From Peptostreptococcus sp. D1 (GTDB lineage Bacteria; Bacillota; Clostridia; Peptostreptococcales; Peptostreptococcaceae), in NCBI RefSeq assembly GCF_900112955.1, contig NZ_FONP01000005.1:1-64000 (forward strand): 64,000 bases of DNA, read 5' to 3'. Positions 1 to 10,321 of the stretch are shown in pieces. Position numbers and translations under genes: made by a program. Position 1 is the first letter of the stretch; each line of letters starts with the position of its first letter. Below the pieces are notes generated by a model that searched no databases, had not been told where the DNA came from, and saw nothing but the letters and a program-made list of their open reading frames with translations.

Positions 1-1
1 A

Positions 2-73
2 TGACTCCTAGGGGAATCGAACCCCTGTTACCGCCGTGAAAGGGCGGTGTCTTAACCGCTTGACCAAGGAGCC
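2..73 (-). tRNA. tRNA-Glu (UUC)
   Basis: The minus strand folds as a full cloverleaf. The acceptor stem GGCTCCT pairs with AGGAGTC, the T arm carries GGTTCGATTCC, and the anticodon loop CTTTCAC gives anticodon UUC. The discriminator base is A. No CCA is encoded at the window edge, where the next base is T. It lies 13 bp after tRNA-Asn, in the same transcript direction as the 5S gene. Confidence 0.95.
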
Positions 74-86
74 AAGAAATCAAAAG

Positions 87-158
87 CTCCAAGGGTGGGG
101 CTCGAACCCACAGCCTACCGGTTAACAGCCGGTTGCTCCACCATTGAGCTACCTTGGA
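87..158 (-). tRNA. tRNA-Asn (GUU)
   Basis: Minus-strand cloverleaf with acceptor TCCAAGG/CCTTGGA, discriminator G, anticodon loop CTGTTAA (anticodon GUU) and T arm GGGTTCGAGCCCC. It lies 4 bp after the 5S rRNA and is probably co-transcribed with it. Confidence 0.95.
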
Positions 159-162
159 ATAA

Positions 163-278
<116 letters not shown>

Positions 279-326
279 TTATTTGCTTTCATTTTTGTTT
301 TCTTTTGTCCCTCATCAAGGACAAGT

Positions 327-410
327 ATTATATTATCATAGTTAAATTTATTCGTCAACACTTTTTCCAATTTTTTTTGTTATTTTTTTTATTTTTTTGT
401 TTTCTCGAAC
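327..410 (-). promoter_or_regulatory. strong rRNA-type promoter with A-tract UP element
   Basis: On the minus strand TTGACG (353-358) is followed after 17 bp by TAATAT (330-335), which overlaps a TATAAT (327-332). Directly upstream, 362-405 is a run of A-tracts on the minus strand, like an UP element. A 6-bp inverted repeat, TTGTCC/GGACAA (305-324), lies just downstream. This would drive the 5S-tRNA unit on its own. Confidence 0.75.
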
Positions 411-682
411 TAGAACTTACCATTTTACAATAATAATATGACTTATTAAGCGAACAATAGCATTATTATTTATCAAAAATAGTCATATAATTTATTTTAT
501 TATTTTTTCATAGCACTAAAAACTATTCAAAAAATACATATATTATTACTTATTAATATAATCCCATACCACTAATTTTACATTTCTATTTTATTTTCAT
601 AATATATCTTTCTTTTCTAAATTATATAATAGAATTGATGATATTTATATAGGGTGCGACAAAAGCTAATATTATTGATACT
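411..682. other. AT-rich gene-free stretch
   Basis: I see no coding frame and no recognisable 23S remnant between the 5S promoter and the thiC terminator. The sequence is very AT-rich with no clear repeat. Confidence 0.5.
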
Positions 683-721
683 AAAGGTATCACTAAAGTG
701 CATATCCTCTGTGATACCTTT
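683..721 (-). terminator. hairpin after thiC, probable terminator
   Basis: A perfect 11-bp inverted repeat, AAAGGTATCAC/GTGATACCTTT (683-693 and 711-721), begins 10 bp after the thiC stop. The following T-tract is weak (AGTATCAATAATATT). A second nested repeat, TGATAC/GTATCA, shares the distal arm. Confidence 0.55.
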
Positions 722-730
722 ATCTATAAA

Positions 731-2035
731 CTAGTCTCTTAAAATATTTAAGTCCTCTCCAGACATTATTTTTTTCATAGTTCTCATTGAACACATTTTT
801 CCACACATAGTACAAGTATCTTCATGCTCTGGTATGGATTCTTTTCTGTATCTTCTAGCTTTTTCCTCATCAATAGCTAGTGAAAACATAGTTTCCCAAT
901 CTATATCAGCCCTTGCCTTTGACATCTTGTCATCCCATTCTCTGGCACGAGGAACTTTCTTTGCAATATCAGCTGCATGAGCGGCAATTTTCGTAGCAAT
1001 TATTCCTTCTTTCATATCTTCTAAATCAGGTAGCCTTAAATGTTCTGCCGGTGTCACATAACATAGAAAATCAACTCCTGCACTCGCAGCAATTGCGCCA
1101 CCAATCGCAGAAGTTATATGGTCATAGCCAGGCGCAATATCAGTTACCAAAGGTCCTAACACATAAAATGGAGCCCCATGGCAAAGTCTTTTCTGTAGCT
1201 TTACATTTGCCTCAATCTCATCAATAGCCATATGACCAGGACCTTCAATCATCACTTGTACATTTCTTTCCCAAGCTCTTAGAGTCAATTCACCCAAAGT
1301 TATCAATTCTTTTATCTGTGCTGCATCAGTCGCATCCTTTGTACATCCTGGTCTCAAAGCATCACCCAAGCTTAAAGTTAAATCATATTCTTCACATATA
1401 TCCAAGAGCTCATCAAATCTTTCATAGAATGGATTTTCTGCATTATTTAATTCCATCCATGCATACATTAGAGAGCCCCCTCTTGAAACAATATTTGTCA
1501 GTCTTTTATTCCTTTTGAAAACCGCCATCGCCTCCCTATTCATTCCAGCATGAATAGTTACGAAATCTACTCCATCTTTGGCGTGTTTTCTGACAACCTC
1601 TAAAAATTCATCTGAGGTGATATCTTTAAGCTCTTTATCATAAAAACCTATGGCATCATAAACAGGAACAGTTCCTATCATAGCAGTAGACATTGCTATC
1701 AGTTTCTTTCTGAATTCTTCAGTTTTGCCAAAGGAACTCAAATCCATAATCGCCTCTACCTTCATATCAACAGCTTTTTTAACTTTTTCGAGCTCTTTAT
1801 CCACATCTGGACAATCTCTGGAAATCCCCAAATTTACATTAACTTTTGTTCTTAATCCATTTCCTACACCCTCTGCTATCAAGCTCTTGTGATTGATGTT
1901 TGCAGGAATTGCTATTTCACCTTTTGCAACCCTCTCCATCAATGTATCAGGATTCATAAACTCTTTTTCTGCCACCATCTTCATTTCAGGTGTCAATATT
2001 CCTTTTTTTGCCGCTTCCATCTGTGTTTTATACAT
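731..2035 (-). CDS. thiC: phosphomethylpyrimidine synthase ThiC
   Basis: Radical SAM enzyme that rearranges aminoimidazole ribotide to HMP-phosphate, the pyrimidine half of thiamine. The 434 residues match the short ThiC type. The C-terminal cluster motif CTMCGKMC places cysteines at about 408, 411 and 415 (CxxCxxxC). The middle holds conserved segments such as [10 protein letters not shown] and MIEGPGHM. It is the last gene of a TPP-riboswitch operon, after thiD and thiM-thiE. The start ATG is fixed by in-frame stops TAA TAG just upstream and by the usual family N-terminus (TQM-AAKKGI). Its AGGAGG lies 29 nt away across a hairpin (separate entry). No thiazole-synthesis gene (thiG, thiH, thiS, thiF) is in the window, so the operon combines HMP synthesis with thiazole salvage. 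Confidence 0.95.
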   Translation of the reverse strand: MYKTQMEAAKKGILTPEMKMVAEKEFMNPDTLMERVAKGEIAIPANINHKSLIAEGVGNGLRTKVNVNLGISRDCPDVDKELEKVKKAVDMKVEAIMDLSSFGKTEEFRKKLIAMSTAMIGTVPVYDAIGFYDKELKDITSDEFLEVVRKHAKDGVDFVTIHAGMNREAMAVFKRNKRLTNIVSRGGSLMYAWMELNNAENPFYERFDELLDICEEYDLTLSLGDALRPGCTKDATDAAQIKELITLGELTLRAWERNVQVMIEGPGHMAIDEIEANVKLQKRLCHGAPFYVLGPLVTDIAPGYDHITSAIGGAIAASAGVDFLCYVTPAEHLRLPDLEDMKEGIIATKIAAHAADIAKKVPRAREWDDKMSKARADIDWETMFSLAIDEEKARRYRKESIPEHEDTCTMCGKMCSMRTMKKIMSGEDLNILRD

Positions 2036-2044
2036 TTTCTATTA

Positions 2045-2070
2045 GTGCAAAGAAAATTGCACGTCCTCCT
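2045..2070 (-). promoter_or_regulatory. Shine-Dalgarno and spacer hairpin of thiC
   Basis: On the minus strand the order is AGGAGG (2065-2070), 2 nt, an inverted repeat GTGCAA-TTTTCT-TTGCAC (2045-2062), 9 nt, then the ATG of thiC. The linear SD-to-ATG distance is 29 nt, too long to work directly. Folding the hairpin leaves about 11 nt, a normal spacing. No other SD precedes the ATG. GTG within the hairpin opens only a six-codon frame. Confidence 0.6.
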
Positions 2071-2096
2071 TTTTATTATTTATTTTAAGCTAGCAC

Positions 2097-3536
2097 TTAA
2101 TAATTATCCTTTATAATTTTTACAACCTCTTCCGTTCTCAGCTTGCAATCGTCGTTATTCAAAATATCCGAAATTATGCAAACTCCATCAACACCTTTTT
2201 TCAAAATTTTGTCCACATTTTCAATATTTATTCCACCTATAGCCAAAATGGGAATATATATTTTTTCAATTATTTTTTCAACCTCTTCATCAGAAATAAT
2301 TGAAGTGTCCGATTTTGTGCTAGTACTATAAACCGCACCCATACCAATATAATCAGCACCTTTAGCTTGAGCTGCTTTGGCTTCTTCATATGACTTCGCC
2401 GAAATACCTATTATTTTATTATGCCCAATCAGCTTTCTTGCAATTTCTATTGGCATATCACTCTGTCCAATATGTATACCATCAGCATCAACTGCCAAAG
2501 CAATATCTATTCTGTCATTAACTATAAACAACGCATCGTATCTTTCACAAAGCTTTTTTATTCTCAATGCTCTCTGATAAAATCTACCGGTATCCATTTC
2601 TTTTTCTCTTAGCTGAATGACCTTTGCACCTCCCTTAAGAGCTTCTTCCACACAGCAATAAAAAGCTTTACCTAAACACGCTTTTTCATCTGTTACGAGA
2701 TACATACTATATTTTGACTCAATATGCTCAAAATTAATACGTCCATATTTCTCAACCTTTTGTGCATTCAGCTCGAAAATATTATCCATAAGCCTCTGTC
2801 TATATGTACCTATGGGAATGCCATCCTCTAATGCCATCTCACCGCATAAACTCATAGAAGCAACTCCACAAACAGCACTTACCAGAGGATTTTTTGTAGC
2901 ACCCAAAAAGCTTCCACATAGAGACGCAATCATACATCCAGTACCTGTAATATACGCCAATTTATCTGATTGATTTTCTATTGTGACCACTATCCTTCCG
3001 TCAGTAATAATATCAACCTTTCCAGTAACAGCACATACACATCTATATTTATCTGCTACTTTTATGGCTGCACCTTTTGCCAACAAACTATCCAGCTCCG
3101 AGTCTACACCCTTTGTTTTAACATTTTCACCCGATAAATAGAGTATTTCTGAAGCATTGCCCTTGATTACACTCGGATGAACTTCTTTTAAAAAATCAAA
3201 CACAGAATCATTTCTGTATTTTGTAGCACCAGATCCAACCGGATCAAAGACAATTCCAATATTTTTTTCATTGGCTAGCTTTCCTGCCTTTATCATAGTC
3301 GCCAAGCTTTCTTTTCCAATCCCACCAAAATTTATCACTAAAGAATCAGAGATAGATGTCATCTGAGCTGCTTCCTCAAACGAATCGCCCATCACAGGTG
3401 AAGCACCAATGGCAAGAGTAGCATTTGCACAATCGTTGATGGTCACATAGTTTGTAATCTGCTCAACTAACGGCTTTTTCGTCCTGACTGACGAAAACGC
3501 TTCTAAAATATCCTTTTCCAATCTATCAATTTTCAT
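2097..3536 (-). CDS. thiM-thiE: fusion of hydroxyethylthiazole kinase (ThiM) and thiamine-phosphate synthase (ThiE)
   Basis: One 479-residue protein with two enzymes. Residues 1 to about 265 are ThiM, which phosphorylates hydroxyethylthiazole; visible motifs are ASPVMGD, FDPVGSGATKYR, IKGNASEI and the phosphate loop TGTGCMIASL. Residues about 275-479 are ThiE, the TIM barrel that joins HMP-PP and thiazole phosphate; it shows VIQLREKEMD, NDRIDIALAVDADGIHIGQ, GMGAVYSTSTKSDT and PILAIGGINIENV. Both halves look complete and in frame, so this is a true fusion. It starts 16 bp after the thiD stop and precedes thiC. The fused protein would convert salvaged thiazole and the HMP made by ThiC and ThiD into thiamine phosphate. 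Confidence 0.93.
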   Translation of the reverse strand: MKIDRLEKDILEAFSSVRTKKPLVEQITNYVTINDCANATLAIGASPVMGDSFEEAAQMTSISDSLVINFGGIGKESLATMIKAGKLANEKNIGIVFDPVGSGATKYRNDSVFDFLKEVHPSVIKGNASEILYLSGENVKTKGVDSELDSLLAKGAAIKVADKYRCVCAVTGKVDIITDGRIVVTIENQSDKLAYITGTGCMIASLCGSFLGATKNPLVSAVCGVASMSLCGEMALEDGIPIGTYRQRLMDNIFELNAQKVEKYGRINFEHIESKYSMYLVTDEKACLGKAFYCCVEEALKGGAKVIQLREKEMDTGRFYQRALRIKKLCERYDALFIVNDRIDIALAVDADGIHIGQSDMPIEIARKLIGHNKIIGISAKSYEEAKAAQAKGADYIGMGAVYSTSTKSDTSIISDEEVEKIIEKIYIPILAIGGINIENVDKILKKGVDGVCIISDILNNDDCKLRTEEVVKIIKDNY

Positions 3537-3552
3537 TTCACACCTCTAAATA

Positions 3553-4398
3553 TCAAATATTTGATTCTGAAATCAACTCCAATTTCAGCAAATCATAAAT
3601 TTCACCCATCGGATTGGTAGGTCCATTTCCGTAACCTATATTCAAAGAGTGTTTTATCGAATTTGTAACAAAAACTTTGGACACAGCAACTGCTTCTTCA
3701 AGAGAAAAGCCTTTTGCCAAATATGACGCAATTGCCGAAGACAGTGTGCAACCAGTTCCATGAGTATTCTTTGTTTCTATCCTTTGATTATCAAGCTTGA
3801 TAGCACTCATGTCTTTTTTTATGAGAACATCACACGGCTCATTGTCCAAATGCCCTCCTTTTACTAAAACACTACATCCAAATCGTTTGACGATTTCTCT
3901 ACCAATGTATTCCATTTCATCAACTGAATTGATATCAGATATTTTGTTTTCAGTCATCATTTCGTAAATACACTTGGCTTCAGATAAATTTGGTGTTATC
4001 AGCTCTGCCAAATCAAACAGCTTCTCTTGTAATGATTTTTTGGCTTTATCATCTATCAAATCGTGTCCAGAGGTCGAAACCATTACAGGATCCACGACAA
4101 TATGCTCAACTCCCCATTTTTTTATATTTTTAAATACAGATTCGATAATTTCTGAGCTCGGCAGCATACCAATTTTAATAGCATCCACTCTAATGTCATC
4201 ATAGATTGAATTCAATTGTTCGACGAGCATTCTCTGTGAAACGTTTTCTATGTAGTTCACACCCATCGTATTTTGAGCTGTCAGCGCTGTGATAACACTC
4301 ATTCCGTACACCCCGCAAGAAGCAAATGTCTTTAAGTCAGCTTGAATACCGGCACCTCCACTACAATCAGAGCCGGCTATTGTAAGAACATTTTTCAT
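3553..4398 (-). CDS. thiD: hydroxymethylpyrimidine/phosphomethylpyrimidine kinase ThiD
   Basis: Makes HMP-PP from HMP or HMP-P in thiamine synthesis. The N-terminus MKNVLTIAGSDCSGGAGIQ is the ribokinase-family substrate loop. DPVMVSTSGHDLI and KNTHGTGCTLSSAIASYL near the C-terminus form the ATP and catalytic sites. The reading frame is open up to 4425, but I place the start at 4398: GAGGAG (4406-4411) sits 7 nt before this ATG, and the longer form would begin inside the riboswitch terminator's T-tract. First gene of the thi operon. Confidence 0.93.
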   Translation of the reverse strand: MKNVLTIAGSDCSGGAGIQADLKTFASCGVYGMSVITALTAQNTMGVNYIENVSQRMLVEQLNSIYDDIRVDAIKIGMLPSSEIIESVFKNIKKWGVEHIVVDPVMVSTSGHDLIDDKAKKSLQEKLFDLAELITPNLSEAKCIYEMMTENKISDINSVDEMEYIGREIVKRFGCSVLVKGGHLDNEPCDVLIKKDMSAIKLDNQRIETKNTHGTGCTLSSAIASYLAKGFSLEEAVAVSKVFVTNSIKHSLNIGYGNGPTNPMGEIYDLLKLELISESNI

Positions 4399-4425
4399 CA
4401 GTTTTCTCCTCTTTTTTAATTGCAT

Positions 4426-4452
4426 AAAAAAATGTACCCTAAATCGGATACA
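4426..4452 (-). terminator. intrinsic terminator of the thi riboswitch
   Basis: On the minus strand TGTATCC and GGGTACA (4433-4452) form a 7-bp stem, with one G-U pair, followed by seven T (4426-4432). It sits between the TPP aptamer and thiD, as expected for the off-state of a transcription-attenuating riboswitch. Confidence 0.8.
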
Positions 4453-4470
4453 TAATATGCGTTATATAAT

Positions 4471-4549
4471 TCCTACGCTGGCATTATCCAGATCAGGTCA
4501 AAAGGTCAAGGCTCAACATCCTTTTCTCAGCCGATTTATCAGCTCCCTT
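4471..4549 (-). ncRNA. TPP (THI element) riboswitch
   Basis: The minus strand carries the diagnostic THI-box pieces in order: GGGAGC, GGCTGAGA, CTTGACC, then ACCTGATCTGGATAATGCC and AGCGTAGGA. The aptamer is followed within 20 nt by an intrinsic terminator and then thiD. Thiamine pyrophosphate binding should stop transcription of thiD, thiM-thiE and thiC. Confidence 0.95.
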
Positions 4550-4644
4550 AAAATATTCAATTTCTATCTAGGTATATATTATCACAAATACGAATCTATA
4601 TCTACATAAATTTGCGAAATTCATAAATATATCCAATTTTCTTA

Positions 4645-4693
4645 GAAAAAAAAGAAAGTCACCTCACACTTAAAGTGAATGTAGCGACTTTCT
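4645..4693 (-). terminator. terminator of the glmU-prs operon
   Basis: AGAAAGTC and GACTTTCT (4653-4660 and 4686-4693) pair perfectly around an inner repeat TTCACTTTAAGTGT. On the minus strand a run of T follows. It begins 29 bp after the prs stop. Confidence 0.85.
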
Positions 4694-4721
4694 ATTTTAA
4701 TGAAAAGTATCTATACTCAAA

Positions 4722-5675
4722 TTAAAACAATTTGCTTACTGAATCACAAGTATAAATTCTATTGATTGCATCAGCAAAAATGTCTGCAACAGACATAACC
4801 TTTATTTTGTCTATTCTCTTTTCTTCAGGTAATTCAATAGTATCTAATACTATAAGCTCCTTAATATCAGAGCTTTCAATTCTCTCAATTGCAGGACCTG
4901 ACAGAACGCCATGAGTACAGCATGCATATACGTCCTTTGCACCGAATTTCTTTAGTGCAGAAGCGGCATTTACTATCGTTCCCGCAGTGTCTATCATATC
5001 GTCAAGCAAGATTACATTCTTTCCTTCTACTTCACCAATGATATTCATGACTTCACTTACATTTGGCTTCGGTCTTCTCTTGTCAATTATTGCAATTGGA
5101 ACCTCCTTGCTAATATTGTTTGCAAATTTTCTAGATCTAGTAACACTACCCAAATCAGGAGAAACTACCACTAAATCATTGATATCCAAATGCTTGAAAT
5201 AATCAGCCAATATTTTTCCACCCAATAAGTGATCAACTGGAATATCAAAATATCCCTGAATTTGACCAGCATGTAAATCCATTGTCAAAACTCTATCTGC
5301 TCCAGCAGCCGTAATCAAGTTTGCAACCAATTTCGCAGTGATTGGATCTCTTGCCTTTGCCTTTCTATCTTGTCTTGCATAACCATAGTACGGAATAACC
5401 GCTGCTACAGAACCAACAGAAGCTCTCTTCAAAGCATCAATCAATATCAGCAATTCCATCAAATTATTGTTAACAGGGCTATTCGTAGACTGTATAACAA
5501 ATACATCGCAGCCTCTTATTGTTTCATTGATAGTAACAGCTATCTCACCATCACTAAAAGTATCAACCTGACAGTCAACCAATTCTGTTCCTAAACGCTC
5601 TGCTATCTTGGTAGCCAACTCTTTTGAAGCATTTCCAGCAATAAGCTTCATCTTATGGCTATTGTAACGAGTCAT
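4722..5675 (-). CDS. prs: ribose-phosphate pyrophosphokinase
   Basis: Makes PRPP from ribose-5-phosphate and ATP for purine, pyrimidine, histidine and NAD synthesis. The catalytic flexible loop region is [17 protein letters not shown], followed by [12 protein letters not shown], and the PRPP-binding loop is [13 protein letters not shown]. About 317 residues is the class I length. The frame stays open to a GTG at 5681, but AGGAGG (5685-5690) gives 9 nt to the ATG at 5675 and only 3 to the GTG, so I use the ATG. It follows glmU by 90 bp and ends before a clear terminator. Confidence 0.95.
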   Translation of the reverse strand: MTRYNSHKMKLIAGNASKELATKIAERLGTELVDCQVDTFSDGEIAVTINETIRGCDVFVIQSTNSPVNNNLMELLILIDALKRASVGSVAAVIPYYGYARQDRKAKARDPITAKLVANLITAAGADRVLTMDLHAGQIQGYFDIPVDHLLGGKILADYFKHLDINDLVVVSPDLGSVTRSRKFANNISKEVPIAIIDKRRPKPNVSEVMNIIGEVEGKNVILLDDMIDTAGTIVNAASALKKFGAKDVYACCTHGVLSGPAIERIESSDIKELIVLDTIELPEEKRIDKIKVMSVADIFADAINRIYTCDSVSKLF

Positions 5676-5765
5676 AAACACAAACCTCCTAAAATATATT
5701 AAAAATACAACTGTAATAATTCGTTTTTTGCATTTTAATTATACCACAAAATTTAGAATTAATCA

Positions 5766-7139
5766 TTATTTTTCACTATCTATTTCCCTTTTTTTCTGTA
5801 CCCAGCCTTCCTTAATAACCTGTCTTTGCCTTGCAATTCCAAGAGATCCAGCTGGTATATCATCAGTTATTGTAGAGCCAGTTGCTATAAAAGCATCCTT
5901 TTTTACAACTACAGGAGCTACTAAATTTGAATTCGATCCGATAAATGCGTCATCCTCAACAACAGATTTCAATTTATTCTTTCCGTCATAATTTACGAAC
6001 ACTACACCACAGCCGACATTTACCCTTTCACCTACTTGTGCATCCCCTATATATGATAAATGAGACGCTTTTGATCCATCTCCAAAGCTTGCATTTTTAA
6101 CCTCGACAAAATCACCAATTTTACATTCGTTACCAATCTTTGAGTTTGGTCTCAAATATGCATAAGGTCCGACATTTGTATCTTCGCCTACAATTGATTT
6201 AATCATCTCAGATTTTTTTACGGAAGTCCTATCGCCAATTATCGAATCAGATATACTAGCTTGAGGCCCGATCACACAGCTTGACCCAATCACTGTTTTC
6301 CCAGAAATCATGCATCCTGGAAGAATTACAGTATCAGCACCTATAGCTACTTCCGAGTCAATATATGTAGAATCTGTATCTATAATCGTTACACCGTTTA
6401 TCATATGTTGTTCGTTTATCCTTCTTCTCATTATTTTTTCTGCATCAGAAAGCTGTACCCTCGAATTCACTCCCATCAATTCTTCAATAGGTGCTCCCAA
6501 ATATGCATCTGCTTTCCCTCCCATATTCCTAATGATTTCTATAGTATCTGGTAGGTAGTATTCGCCCTGTGCATTATTATTTCCGACATATTGTAGAGAA
6601 GCCTTTAAAAATGCTCCATTAAAGCAATATATACCCGAATTTATTTCTCTAACAGATTTTTCTTGCTCTGAGGCATCCTTTTGCTCAACTATTTTTATAA
6701 ATTCATTGCTTGAGCCTCTGATTACTCTTCCGTATCCAGTTGGATCATCTACCTCAGTAGTAAGAACTGTGACAGCATTGTCATTTTGATCATGGTGCTT
6801 AAAAAACTCGACCAATGTTTCTTCACTTATCAATGGTGTATCGCCACAGAGAACTACCACTGTGTCTATATCATCAATATAATCATTTGCCATCATCACT
6901 GCATGAGCCGTTCCGAGCTGCTCCTTTTGGATTGCAATCCTGACATCATCGCTTAAAACCTCTTTCACAGCATCAATTCCATGTCCCAAAACAACTATAG
7001 TTTCATCAACACCAGCAGATTTTGATGTATCTATTACGTGATTTACCATTTCTTTACCACAAACTTTGTGTACAACCTTTGGATAAGCTGATTTCATTCT
7101 AGTCCCTTTTCCAGCCGCAAGTATTATAGACTTTTTCAT
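5766..7139 (-). CDS. glmU: bifunctional N-acetylglucosamine-1-phosphate uridyltransferase / glucosamine-1-phosphate acetyltransferase
   Basis: Makes UDP-GlcNAc, the peptidoglycan precursor. The N-terminal nucleotidyltransferase domain (to about 230) opens with LAAGKGTRMKS and continues with QLGTAHAVM and CGDTPLI. A linker leads to a left-handed beta-helix of hexapeptide repeats (about 250-440) with NYDGKNKLKS and the acetyl-CoA end GSTITDDIPAGSLGIARQRQ. The length of 457 is full. GGAGGAAAT precedes the ATG. It forms an operon with prs. In many Firmicutes purR, glmU, prs, pth and mfd are contiguous; here they are spread over about 18 kb. Confidence 0.95.
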   Translation of the reverse strand: MKKSIILAAGKGTRMKSAYPKVVHKVCGKEMVNHVIDTSKSAGVDETIVVLGHGIDAVKEVLSDDVRIAIQKEQLGTAHAVMMANDYIDDIDTVVVLCGDTPLISEETLVEFFKHHDQNDNAVTVLTTEVDDPTGYGRVIRGSSNEFIKIVEQKDASEQEKSVREINSGIYCFNGAFLKASLQYVGNNNAQGEYYLPDTIEIIRNMGGKADAYLGAPIEELMGVNSRVQLSDAEKIMRRRINEQHMINGVTIIDTDSTYIDSEVAIGADTVILPGCMISGKTVIGSSCVIGPQASISDSIIGDRTSVKKSEMIKSIVGEDTNVGPYAYLRPNSKIGNECKIGDFVEVKNASFGDGSKASHLSYIGDAQVGERVNVGCGVVFVNYDGKNKLKSVVEDDAFIGSNSNLVAPVVVKKDAFIATGSTITDDIPAGSLGIARQRQVIKEGWVQKKREIDSEK

Positions 7140-7236
7140 ATTTCCTCCAAAAAAGTATTATTATTTTATATATCAATATTAAACCTTTTAATTAAAGCAT
7201 TTGTATTAATCAATATAAGTTCTATATTATATTATA

Positions 7237-7881
7237 TCATATTACGACCGCTCTTTGCCCCATTTGATAATATAATTTTGTAAATTGAAGTACATTAATC
7301 TCTCTTTTACCTTTAATCGGATCTACAACCTTAACCCTTCCCATATTGGTACCCTCTACAACGACGCAATGAAGATTTGAATACAGTTTATTTTCCTTAC
7401 CGTTTTGATCGGTGTATTTACCGCTTCCATATTCTGGCTCCTTATCGTCCAGAGTATACCAAACTACTACCGGCTTTTTCCATATTACTACATTTGACAG
7501 CACTCCAAAGATTGACATTCCAGTTTTGTCTTTTGCATTTGTGGATACTCCCAGCTTTTTGAAATACTCATTTGCAGCATTTGTAATCGGTGAAGCATAG
7601 CAATAATATCCATTTTTGTATGGACTTCCGATATATGCTTTATTCGGATCTGCATTTGTGAATCCAGTTTTTTTCAAAAAACTGTCCATATTTTCTTTTG
7701 ACACATTGTAGCCATTGTAATTCATCAGCATAGTAAGTGATGTTATCTCACAGCCATTTGGCATATTTGGATATTGCCCGATGTAATTTACATTTAACTG
7801 TCTATTCGGAGCTATAAAATATATCGATATTGCTATCAACAAGACCAGTCCAATTTTTATAATATTTCCTATAGCTTTCAT
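7237..7881 (-). CDS. C39-like cysteine peptidase family protein, membrane-anchored or secreted
   Basis: A 214-residue protein with one hydrophobic segment at about 9-24 (signal anchor), then a papain-like domain of the peptidase C39_2 type. The probable catalytic cysteine is C44 in MPNGCEITS. The His and Asp are at about 171 (NLHCVVVEG) and 187 (VKVVDPIKG). In characterised C39 proteases this fold cleaves double-glycine leaders, but the C39_2 group is mostly uncharacterised and no bacteriocin or ABC gene is nearby, so the substrate is unknown. AGAGGATAAGAAAT precedes the ATG. Monocistronic between glmU and groEL. Confidence 0.75.
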   Translation of the reverse strand: MKAIGNIIKIGLVLLIAISIYFIAPNRQLNVNYIGQYPNMPNGCEITSLTMLMNYNGYNVSKENMDSFLKKTGFTNADPNKAYIGSPYKNGYYCYASPITNAANEYFKKLGVSTNAKDKTGMSIFGVLSNVVIWKKPVVVWYTLDDKEPEYGSGKYTDQNGKENKLYSNLHCVVVEGTNMGRVKVVDPIKGKREINVLQFTKLYYQMGQRAVVI

Positions 7882-7977
7882 ATTTCTTATCCTCTCTAGT
7901 ATTTTCCATTATAATATTTGGATTTAATTCGAGTATTTCAACAGTATAGATTATTATCATTAATTAAAGCATAACAA

Positions 7978-8017
7978 AATAAGGACAGATAATACCTTAA
8001 TTAAGTAAAATCTGTCC
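7978..8017 (-). terminator. hairpin downstream of groEL, probable terminator
   Basis: GGACAGAT/ATCTGTCC (7983-7990 and 8010-8017) enclose the palindrome CTTAATTAAG. On the minus strand TTATTTTG follows. A smaller inverted repeat, CTGTATA/TATACAG (8112-8140), lies nearer the groEL stop but lacks a T-tract. Confidence 0.55.
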
Positions 8018-8150
8018 AAAACAATTTACGATTATCTGTACAAAAACAATCTATATTAAAATGTAATCACAATTTAAACGAAACCACGAAATCCTGCAAT
8101 ATCACTATGCTCTGTATACACATGGAATCCGTATATACAGCTTCATTTGA

Positions 8151-9770
<1,620 letters not shown>

Positions 9771-9830
9771 TTATACCACTTCCTTTTTATCAAATTTATT
9801 CTTAAATATAAATTATTTTCATTATATGCT

Positions 9831-9874
9831 CTTAGTACATTTTTCTTAATATATTTTTCTTAATATATTTTTTA
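9831..9874 (-). repeat. 14-nt tandem repeat starting at the groES stop codon
   Basis: Read on the minus strand, TAAAAAATATAT is followed by TAAGAAAAATATAT, TAAGAAAAATGTAC and TAAG. Each unit begins with TAA, and the first TAA is the groES stop codon. The repeat fills part of the groES-groEL spacer. Confidence 0.75.
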
Positions 9875-10153
9875 GCAGACTATTCCTACTATATCTTCTT
9901 GTTTCAAAACAATGAACTCCTCATTATCCAGCTTTACTTCTGTGCCTGCATACTTATTGTATATTACCTTGTCGCCAACAGACAATTCCATTTGAACTTC
10001 TTTTCCATCAATTATTCCTGATCCAACAGCTACTACCTCTGCAAACTGTGGCACTTCCTTTGCTGCACCAGTCAGTATTATTCCACTTGCAGTCTTTTCC
10101 TCTGCTTCGACCTTTTTCAAAACTACTCTGTCACCCAATGGCTTAATCTTCAT
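9872..10153 (-). CDS. groES: co-chaperonin GroES
   Basis: A 93-residue lid subunit for GroEL with MKIKPLGDRVVLKK at the N-terminus, the mobile loop EAEEKTASGIILTG, and VGDKVIYNKYAGTEVK. It is first in the groESL operon. A CIRCE inverted repeat lies about 90 bp upstream. A 14-nt tandem repeat begins at its stop codon. Confidence 0.97.
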   Translation of the reverse strand: MKIKPLGDRVVLKKVEAEEKTASGIILTGAAKEVPQFAEVVAVGSGIIDGKEVQMELSVGDKVIYNKYAGTEVKLDNEEFIVLKQEDIVGIVC

Positions 10154-10242
10154 AGCAATTTACCTCCAATTTCTAGATCGCAATACTTAAATCTCAACGA
10201 CCATTTTAATGTGATGTTTATATTTTTATTATTTTCTTATTA

Positions 10243-10269
10243 TTAGCACTCTATAATCCTAACTGCTAA
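10243..10269 (-). promoter_or_regulatory. CIRCE element (HrcA operator)
   Basis: TTAGCACTC, N9, AACTGCTAA. The first half matches the CIRCE consensus exactly; the second half (GAGTGCTAA expected) differs at two positions. Its place upstream of groES supports the call. hrcA itself is not in the window. Confidence 0.85.
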
Positions 10270-10321
10270 TAGTATATTCTTATAACCTTAACTTTTTCTT
10301 AAAATTTCAAGATACATAAAC

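Noticed and set aside
4399-4425. Longer ThiD N-terminus starting at 4425
   Set aside because: It would begin within the riboswitch terminator T-tract; the ATG at 4398 has a clear GAGGAG.
7237-7881. C39-like peptidase as part of a bacteriocin export system
   Set aside because: No ABC transporter, double-glycine leader peptide or immunity gene is next to it; it is flanked by glmU and groEL.
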